DNA from: Thermothielavioides terrestris NRRL 8126
Lineage: Eukaryota; Ascomycota; Sordariomycetes; Sordariales; Chaetomiaceae
Assembly: GCF_000226115.1 (NCBI RefSeq)
Contig: NC_016457.1
Span: 992,001-1,056,000 of the forward strand
Reading direction: 5' to 3'
DNA: 64,000 nucleotides
The translations under genes and the position numbers were made by a program. Below, in pieces: positions 57,266 to 64,000 of the stretch (positions are counted from its first letter, which is position 1; every line of letters begins with the position of its first letter). The notes beneath the pieces are model-generated. The model had not been told where the DNA came from. It ran no database searches and saw nothing but the letters and a program-made list of their open reading frames with translations.

Positions 57266-58044
57266 CGTAGCTGGCTGCCCGGTCGGGCGAGACTCGGCAG
57301 CGGTTGGAGTGAGATGTCGACCGTTTGTTGTCGAATGTACGGTTTCTGGTTGATGGGGTATACCCCGCAGTGGTCAAGGATGATGGGGTCACAGATTGTC
57401 TGCACGGATGGCGATTCGGATACAACGATCGTGAATTGAGATGTTCGGGGAATCGCAGAAAAGCAGCCGTTTGAAATTCCGACTTGGGATTCGCCTGGAG
57501 CTGAGGGCGTTTAGGTTTAAGAATCCAGCTAAAGATACCAGAGCGCTTTGACCTCTGAGGCTCGATGGAGACGGCAAATGTGTGGCTCTCCTCAGCGCTG
57601 GTCAGCTGTGTTCTGCCAAACCTGGTGGTGCATGACCAAGGTGTGTCACCAGATCCATCTCAGAGGCTTGTCGTCGGTGCTGTCAGCACAAGGCAGCTCT
57701 TAACTTGGACGCTGCGGATGATGGTGGGGAAGCTCCCTTTCATCAGCTCCTGCCCCGCACTTGCTGCTCGAACACAAGGTAGCAGCTGCAAGCTGCCCCT
57801 CCGGGTAATCACCGGCTAATTGCGGTCCACTAATGCTTTGGCGCGGCCATGGCCCAACGCGTAAATTGAATGCAGCACGCGTCGGCCGCGCTCAGCTGTC
57901 TGGTGCCCAGACATTGGAAGGACTTGGAGAAGAGTGGCCTTCCGGAGAAAGGCACCTAACCTTGGTCACGGATTGCAACTCTGCTTGTGAGTTTCTTGTG
58001 CGGCAAAGGAAAAAAAGATAGGCAACCATAGCGCAAGCTTCACA
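57266..58044. promoter_or_regulatory. Divergent upstream region of ATG7 and dCMP deaminase
   Basis: 779 bp between the two ATGs. No coding frame is accepted inside, and no individual site is assigned. Confidence 0.4.
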
Positions 58045-59299
58045 ATGTTCATCGGCATCTGTGGCAGTAATTACCCCCATGTCTTAGCTTTTACCTTTTC
58101 CTTTCCGCAGCCCGGTTTTTGACAACGAATGGCCAGGCATCTGCGCAGGCAAGCGCACCATTGCGCGCTACCTGGTTGAGCACCATGATTTTACCCAGCT
58201 TTACTTAAGCCCGGGTTATCAAGGCGGCGTGGACGGCACCATATCCAGGGCGGGTGCCTCGAACGAGGGCAACGGCGACGTGAGCAACTCGCGGGAGCAA
58301 CATGTGTTCTCCACTTCGGCCGAACTCCTCGACTTCGTCACCAAGCGCTGGCGCCAGCGGTGGGTGACAACCGACATCCCTACGGAGAGCGACCTTGATC
58401 TGTACGCCCGCCGTCCCTTCTTCCTCCTCATCAGCGTCGACGCGCCCTTGACCGTCCGCTGGCGCCGCTTCCAAGCCCGGCAGAGAAGCCTCGCCACCAG
58501 TGCCACCACCTCTGATGCCACCTCCTCTTCCCCATCTCTCTCAGCCTCCCTCGCCGACGGCGCCGACCCCAGCGCCATCACAAGCCTCGAAGCCTTCGCC
58601 ACTCTCTCCGACACGCACCTCTACTCCCCGCTCACCGGCCAGCACCCGCTCCTCTCGCGCGCCACGGTCCGCCTGCTCAACACGTCGCCCTCGCTGGCGC
58701 ACCTCTACGCGACGCTAGGCAAGCTGGACCTGGCCAACCCGGACCGGCTGCGGCCGTCGTGGGACTCGTACTTCATGTCGCTCGCGTCGCTGGCCGCGCA
58801 GCGCAGCAACTGCATGAAGCGGCGGGTGGGCTGCGTCGTGGTGCGCGACAAGCGCGTCATCTCGACGGGCTACAACGGCACGGCGCGGGGCCTGCCCAAC
58901 TGTGGCGAGGGCGGGTGCGGCCGGTGCAACGCCGCCCGGGAGGGCTCCGGCCACGGCCTGAGCACGTGCCTGTGCCTGCACGCGGAGGAGAACGCGCTGC
59001 TGGAGGCCGGCCGCGAGAGGGTGCGCGAGGGCGCCGTGCTGTACTGCGACACCTGCCCGTGCCTGACCTGCAGCATCAAGATCGTGCAGGTCGGCATCAC
59101 CGAGGTCGTGTACAGCCAGGGGTATAGCATGGATCGGGAGACGGCCGAGGTGTTTCGGCAGGCGGGCGTGCGGCTGAGGCAGTTCGTGCCGGTAAGTCTT
59201 GTTCCCTTGCTGCAAAAGCCCGATGTTTTAAGACTGACGATTTGCCTGCAGCCCGCCAACGGTCTGATCTACCTCGAGAAGCCAGAGATGTGTACATAG
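58045..59299 (+). CDS. DCD1: Deoxycytidylate (dCMP) deaminase
   Basis: Three exons: 58045..58066, 58137..59191, 59252..59299 (374 aa). Exon 1 codes MFIGICG; spliced to exon 2 this gives MFIGICGSICAGKRTIARYL, a P-loop-like N-terminus that fungal Dcd1 proteins carry ahead of the deaminase domain. The zinc centre is intact: LCLHAEENALLEAG (His at about 289, with the catalytic Glu) and CDTCPCLTCSIKIV (Cys at about 316 and 319). A second zinc-binding cluster, CGEGGCGRCN, lies just before, as in dCMP deaminases controlled by dCTP. The enzyme makes dUMP for thymidylate synthesis. Residues about 120-160 are a Ser/Ala-rich insert. The last exon adds PANGLIYLEKPEMCT. Confidence 0.93.
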
Positions 59300-60596
59300 A
59301 GATAGATATCCAGCTATTCTTCCTGGTTTCCGTCCTGATACTCCGACTTGATACCCCCCAGCCGTAGCACGTGCTTCTGCGTACTACTTCAGGTGTGATT
59401 GCTCCATTTTATACGCACCGGACGAGACCAAACCACAATCCCTCTCGGGTTATGGTTCACCCCTCTGTTCGCTCTTCCACGAGAGTTACGCCTAGCATTT
59501 GTCTGCCCTTGCTCTTCTCACGCCGTATATAGGTGAGGCATCGGCAACTTCGTAGTAGCAGATCTTCTGTCCCATCGAATTGTAAGAGTTATCGCAGTAG
59601 ACTGTAGGACTCCCAAACGATGTGTTTGTCTCTTATACCTCGGCTCCTCGTATCTCAATGCTTGCTAAGGCCTCCAGCGCAATACTCAGTCCCTCTTGAT
59701 AATGTGTTCGGCACATGCCACCGGGGACAAGCCTTAGTGACGGCGCCCACGCGCTGCGACTGGCTCGCAATGAATGTAGTTACCTGTGTACCTAGTGAGC
59801 AAGCTAGTGACGGGAGGCCGACTCGTGCGGCATTTACGGTGTGCTGTGAGGGGCCAATTATGGCATCTCCACGGCCACAGCCTCGCGTCAGATTATGGAC
59901 TCCGCCGACAGCTTCGCGTCCGGTTGTGGAGCGAGCTCGGCCGAGAACCGTATCGCTGTGGAAACCAATTTTAAACATACCCAAATACGGCGTGCGCAGA
60001 AACAGTCAGATGCTCAGATGCGGCGAAGCGCGGCTAGTGGAGGAGGTATCAAGTAGTATTAATAGGAAAAAAGATGGTTATAGTAAAATGAGCTGCCTGA
60101 GTCCCCCAGATTGGCGAGATCCGGCGCGCCGTGTGTGAAGATATCCCCGTCATCCAGGGCTGGGTGGCTCAAGTCTGATGCACAGATACGAAAGACATCG
60201 ACGCAACGAGGTAGCTCCCTCCAGGTCCCAGCCCATTCCAATCCAAGGGTCCCAACCAGGAAAGTCGCCTTGCCAGGCTGTCCGAGCAATCGAATACCAG
60301 AGGTCGCGATAGATGGTGGAAGTCGCTGTTGCGCTTGCGTTGCGTGACATAATTGTTCAGGGTATCGTCGCAAATCAGCCAATCGCTCCGATCAGAATCG
60401 CCTCCCGTCTAGCTCCCAGCTCCGCCTCCTTCCCCAACATCCCTCCCGCCGAGCAGGCCAGGGAACCCTCCTAACATCAGCCCCCGTCTTGCAATCTCCC
60501 TCCCTCACTCGTAATGCGCCATCACTTCATTGCTCGTCCCGGACTGGCCGGTCTCCCCCCCGCGCCCTCTCCTCCCCACTCGACGTAGAGGTCCGC
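59300..60596. other. Gene-poor region
   Basis: 1.3 kb with no supported gene; frames at 59620-60140 and 60059-60382 lack coding character. Confidence 0.45.
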
Positions 60597-60791
60597 TTAG
60601 ACGATTTGTTGGCGTTTCTCCCTGCGGGCTTGCAGCTTCTTGTGGATGAAGAGGCCGATGAGACCGACGCCGACGATGAAGACGATGCAGAAGACGACCA
60701 TGACACCGGCGTTCCTGCTGGCCCAGTTGCTGCGCTTGGCGATCTGGGAGAAGGTGTCGCGAGCGACGACGGGGAGGCTGACGGCAGGCAT
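60597..60791 (-). CDS. Tiny single-pass membrane protein (conserved fungal type)
   Basis: 64 aa from ATG 60791: MPAVSLPVVARDTFSQIAKR, then SNWASRNAGVMVVFCIVFIV and GVGLIGLFIHKKLQARREKR. One clear transmembrane helix (about 28-48, VMVVFCIVFIVGVGLIGLFI) is followed by a positively charged tail, which predicts an N-out/C-in anchor. I recall similar short proteins in other Sordariomycetes but know no function. The start ATG is close to the upstream stop, the frame has no alternative, and the hydrophobic pattern is too clean to be chance. It could be a small subunit of a membrane complex; the basic tail and size are compatible with mitochondria or the ER. Confidence 0.65.
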   Translation of the reverse strand: MPAVSLPVVARDTFSQIAKRSNWASRNAGVMVVFCIVFIVGVGLIGLFIHKKLQARREKRQQIV

Positions 60792-61741
60792 TTTGAAGGA
60801 TTAGGGTTACTAAGCGCCTAAGAGGTTAGCAGTCGAAGTCCATGGAAAAAATGCTTCGCAAGATGCCCGCAATTGACGTTGTTTCGGTCTCGCAACCCGA
60901 GAATTGTGCCCTGAGCCGCAAGCGGTTTAGGTTCTGGGGGTGGCTGGTTTCCAGCTTGGGGACGCCGCTGCTCGTGTGCCACTCTTGGCATCCGTCATGC
61001 ACCAAGTATCAGGTACGGCGCAAAAGCCGCAAAAGCGCCGCACAAACGGCTTGGAGGCGGAATCGGTTGCAGAACTGCAATCGCAGGGGCTAATTGAGCG
61101 CAAAAGGGATGGCTTACGGTTTGTTTTCGGTGTATTAAATCCAGGCGGCTAGGTGGTGGAAGCTAGGCACGGCAGACTCGCAGACCGTTTTGCAGATGAC
61201 GGTATTTTTCCAACGTCGAGGTCCTGAGAACCGAAAGGACGGGTGAACAACACAAGACGCGATTGAGATTGAGAGGGGACAGGCCAATTGGGGGATTGAG
61301 CGTGGCAGTCTCCCGGCGAGCAAAGTGTCGAGTGAGGTTGGAGAGAGAAGGGAAAGAGACGGAATCCGCGGGTTGGGGAAGAGGAAACAAAATAACGACG
61401 GTGGGGCTGCCGGCAGAAACATGAAAGCTTGGCTGCCGGACGGCACGGGGGCGGCGACAGCAGCGACAGGGCTTTTCTGCCCACTGCGCGAATTTCCATG
61501 CGCTGTAACTCCCGTGGGGAGCCGCTGACCGCCCGGGCGCCGCCGCGCAGCCTGGATCCATGGGAGCTCGGCTCGGCCGGGGTCCCAAGCGGAGTTTAGT
61601 GTGCAAAGTAGCAGCGCTTCTCCACGAGCGGCCGGCACGACTCGCGCCTGTGCAGGCTGCGACGTGCACTGATGCTCCGTGGTCGCTTCCCAAATCGTGC
61701 TGCACCCGGTGACGGGTATCGCCGCTCTGGGCACCAAGTGA
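60792..61741. other. Intergenic, nothing recognised
   Basis: 950 bp without supported coding sequence. It includes the upstream region of the small membrane protein. Confidence 0.45.
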
Positions 61742-62023
61742 CTAATGTGGCTCTTGACATGACTCTTGAAGGGCTTCAATGGCAACAGCCTGGAAGCTCG
61801 GAGTCAGCGAGATACTGAACCCCTGTTCGGTCGCTGCGCTTTCGTTGGTGGCGCGCCTGGTGGGGCCGATCGAGGTTTCGGAGACGATGGCGAGGTCTTG
61901 TAACTCTGGAGATGAGTGAGCACCGATCAACTCCGCTACCAAATGAAGTGGGAGCTCGCAACCAATTTCGTTACTGTGGTAGGCCTGGGCCTCGCGCTTC
62001 GCGTTCGGCTTGTGAGGTGCCAT
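61742..62023 (-). CDS. Short open frame, 93 aa (doubtful; faint histone-H3-like pattern)
   Basis: ATG 62023 to TAG 61742, 93 aa with no intron. Two stretches recall the histone fold of H3: NEIGCELPLHLVAELIGA (compare TELLIRKLPFQRLVREIA) and SLTPSFQAVAIEALQES (compare DLRFQSSAVMALQEA). They are about 45 residues apart, whereas in H3 they are about 12 apart. If related, this is a degraded or rearranged copy; it may also be chance. No H3 N-terminal tail is seen. Treat as unproven. Confidence 0.25.
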   Translation of the reverse strand: MAPHKPNAKREAQAYHSNEIGCELPLHLVAELIGAHSSPELQDLAIVSETSIGPTRRATNESAATEQGFSISLTPSFQAVAIEALQESCQEPH

Positions 62024-62236
62024 CGCGCGTGGTTTGCAATTCACGGTATACACTACAAAATACCTAGCTATTGCGACAACAAACCCCACTGAGCAACAGA
62101 AAGGATACCTGAGTTACTACACTACATGCTGTGGTCCTGCTTCCCCGGTCCAGGCCCCCACGATCGAGCTTCAACATCCGCAGCTCGCTGGACGCCATTG
62201 GCGGCGATCCACCGAAGCCCGAAAAGGTCGTGGTTA

Positions 62237-62616
62237 TAGAGGTCCCGCCAAGACTAATTTCGGAGATTGCCGCTTACAAGTATTTATAATCGCTACGGAG
62301 TAAGCGGGGCCGCGACGACTTAGAGCAACATCGACAATGTACAATCGCGAAGACTCGTAGCAACAACTTTATTAAACCTTAACCAAATCGAAAAAAAAGA
62401 AAACGAAGTTAACCTATACCCTAACCTTAACCCTCACCCTAACTTTAACCTAAATCTTAACTAGCAAGGGGCTAGCGCCGCCTCCCGTACCCCCGACGAA
62501 CTAACCCGTGGCTAACCTATGGCGATAGTACAAACCCCTTGGCGGTCTTGGCGGGGTATTGACGCTATAAAAACATTGCCGACAATTGGCCGAAATTAGT
62601 CTTGGCGGGACCTCTA
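62237..62616 (+). mobile_element. MITE family A, copy 4 (380 bp)
   Basis: The terminal inverted repeats match the family except that the first and last bases are changed together (TAGAGG..CCTCTA), which keeps the symmetry. TA lies at 62235-62236 and 62617-62618, with mirrored outer flanks GGT / ACC. The hexamer block is at 62408-62461. Forward orientation. Confidence 0.92.
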
Positions 62617-62632
62617 TAACCGGTAGACGTTA

Positions 62633-62993
62633 AAGAGGTCCCGCCAAGACTAATTTCGGCCAATTGTCGGCAATGTTTTTACAACGTTTTTATACAACCC
62701 CGATCGCTAAAGCGTTTACTCTATCGCCAAGGGGTTAGTTCGCTAGGGGTACAGGGGGCGGCGCTAGCCCCCCGGCTAGTTAGGATTCGGGTTAAGGTTA
62801 GGGTACGGGTCAAGGTTAGGGTGCGGGTTAACTTCGTTTTCTTTTCTTTCGATTTAGTTGAGGTTTTGCGAAGTTGTTGCTACGAGTCTTTGCGATTCTT
62901 CGTTGTTGATGTTGCTCGAAGTCGTCGTGGCCTTGGCGATTTGTAAATACTTGTAAGCAGTAGGTTCCGAAATTAGTCTTGGCGGGACCTCTT
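62633..62993 (-). mobile_element. MITE family A, copy 5 (361 bp)
   Basis: Perfect 27-bp terminal inverted repeats, TA at 62631-62632 and 62994-62995, mirrored flanks CGT / ACG. It begins only 16 bp after copy 4 and is in the opposite orientation. The hexamer block at 62779-62832 is the most regular of all: three 18-bp units, each with GTTAGG, then an NTNCGG-like hexamer, then a GTTAAG-like hexamer. Confidence 0.93.
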
Positions 62994-62995
62994 TA

Positions 62996-63590
62996 ACGAC
63001 GACCCTATAACCTCCAGCCCCGAAAACATGTGGAACCTTTATATACGTACTGCAGTCCCTGTATGTACTCTGAGAAAGCGCTGTACAGCAGATCCGGTAC
63101 ACAATTGGACTTTGTACGAAATTTTCCACAGGATTTTCTGCGAACAGCCTCGCTTCATGCTATCATCGAGGTTTATTTCCGCCACCCCACCAGTCCAGCA
63201 GCGGTCCCTTCTCTCCCATGCCGCGCTTCCGATGCTTCCATTGACGTGTGGAGTCCGCCCTTAGCGGGGGGGCGAGAGCGCCGAGGCGTTTCGACTGTTG
63301 CAAGACAGGGCGGGAACGACTCGTACAGCGTCGCAGAAAGAGGTTGACCCTCGGTTTCAAAAGTTATACGGAAGTATTCCGTGTTCATGTCACTAGCACG
63401 GAGGAATGGTATCTCCTCGCTACAAAGATAGATCATGATGTCTGTCTTGTCCAGACATTTCGAGCGTGCGCCCGACACCCAATGCCCACACTCCTTGTGC
63501 CTCATCTCATGCCATCAGACAATGCTCAAGTAATTCGCTCTGCAATGTTCAAAATAAAGAGAGAAAAAAAAAGGATGGAAAGCGACGGGC
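62996..63590. other. 3' flank of the AA9 gene
   Basis: 595 bp with no gene. It contains a near-palindrome, TACGGAAGTATTCCGT, at 63368-63383. Confidence 0.5.
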
Positions 63591-64000
63591 TCAGCAGGAG
63601 ATCGGGGCGGGTCCAGGGGGGTTGTAAGCCTTGCCGCCGTTGTCGGGCTGCCCCGTGCTGCCGTAGATGTTGATGAGGATGCTCGGGTCGGTGGCGCTGT
63701 AGACGCCCGGGATGCTGACCGTCTGGGACGGGCTGAAGGACCCGGAGCCGGAGACGTTGATCTGGGCGCAGGACTGGTAGAACTGGGCCTGGCCCTGCTG
63801 GTACGCCGAGTGCAGCGCCAGAACCTCGACGCGCAGGAGATACTGGCCCGGAGCGAGGCACTGCGGCAGGTGGAAGTACACCCAGCCGTTGTTCTTGATC
63901 AGGTTGTCGACGCCCCATGTCTTGCTGCTGGTATCGAACCCGTCCTGCCAGATCTTGAACCTGTCCACGGTGTTAGTCTCGGATGGAGCAGGCCCCCGAT
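63591..64000 (-). CDS. AA9 lytic polysaccharide monooxygenase, 3' part (runs off the window)
   Basis: Open frame from the window edge to TAG 63591, at least 136 residues of the C-terminal half. It reads GPAPSETNTVDRFKIWQDGF, then NNGWVYFHLPQCLAPGQYLL followed by RVEVLALHSAYQQGQAQFYQ and SCAQINVSGSGSFSP. This is the AA9 (former GH61) fold: the His in LALHSA is the second copper ligand and the Tyr in QFYQSCAQI the axial one. The N-terminal His, which is the first ligand after signal cleavage, lies outside the window. Such enzymes cut cellulose or xyloglucan oxidatively and are secreted. It ends in a short Pro/Gly tail (YNPPGPAPISC) with no cellulose-binding module. Confidence 0.93.
   Translation of the reverse strand, partial: RGPAPSETNTVDRFKIWQDGFDTSSKTWGVDNLIKNNGWVYFHLPQCLAPGQYLLRVEVLALHSAYQQGQAQFYQSCAQINVSGSGSFSPSQTVSIPGVYSATDPSILINIYGSTGQPDNGGKAYNPPGPAPISC

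Overview
The window comes from the nuclear genome of a filamentous ascomycete, most likely a Sordariomycete close to the Sordariales/Chaetomiaceae. Coding DNA is GC-rich, nearly every gene is cut by short GT..AG introns of about 50-240 nt, and the families present fit: an inner-kinetochore Fta4 protein, a CIA84-like complex I assembly factor, a LaeA-like methyltransferase and an AA9 lytic polysaccharide monooxygenase. Species cannot be named from the sequence alone. Gene models below were built by hand from open frames plus phase-consistent splice sites.

Layout. 0-10.6 kb: the 3' end of a proline-rich protein gene; eIF3f (-) and UTP25 (+) back to back; mitochondrial ribosomal protein bL17m (-) and MICOS subunit Mic12 (+) back to back with a transposon copy between them; a membrane acyltransferase (-). 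10.6-20.7 kb: gene-poor, with two non-coding transposable elements, HEM2 (-), an orphan Pro/Gln-rich frame and a decayed zinc-finger gene. 20.7-35.3 kb: gene-dense, with a Tyr/Ser phosphatase (-), an SRPK-type kinase (-), a small three-exon gene found by hand (+), a hypothetical gene with an in-frame stop (-), IMP3 (-) diverging from mitochondrial bS18m (+), a CIA84-like PPR protein (-) and FTA4 (+). 36-50 kb: a calpain with a collagen-like tail (-), an ArfGAP/UBA protein (-), an APH-type phosphotransferase (-), a cupin pseudogene (+) and a LaeA-like methyltransferase (-). 52-64 kb: a PLP decarboxylase (+), a UPF0390 protein (-), ATG7 (-) diverging from dCMP deaminase (+), a tiny one-pass membrane protein (-), two tandem transposon copies and the 3' part of an AA9 gene (-).

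Functional themes. Ribosome and mitochondrial housekeeping dominates (eIF3f, UTP25, IMP3, bL17m, bS18m, Mic12, CIA84-like, HEM2), often as divergent pairs sharing a short promoter. There is no secondary-metabolite cluster: the LaeA-like enzyme and the decarboxylase lack backbone genes beside them.

The most unusual signal is a non-coding element of 360-417 bp present five times. Each copy has perfect 27-bp terminal inverted repeats, TA at both borders, outer flanks that mirror each other, and an internal block of exactly nine telomere-like hexamers (54 bp) followed by a GC hairpin. Two copies sit inside divergent promoters. A second, unrelated 491-bp element with 75-bp terminal repeats lies beside copy 2.
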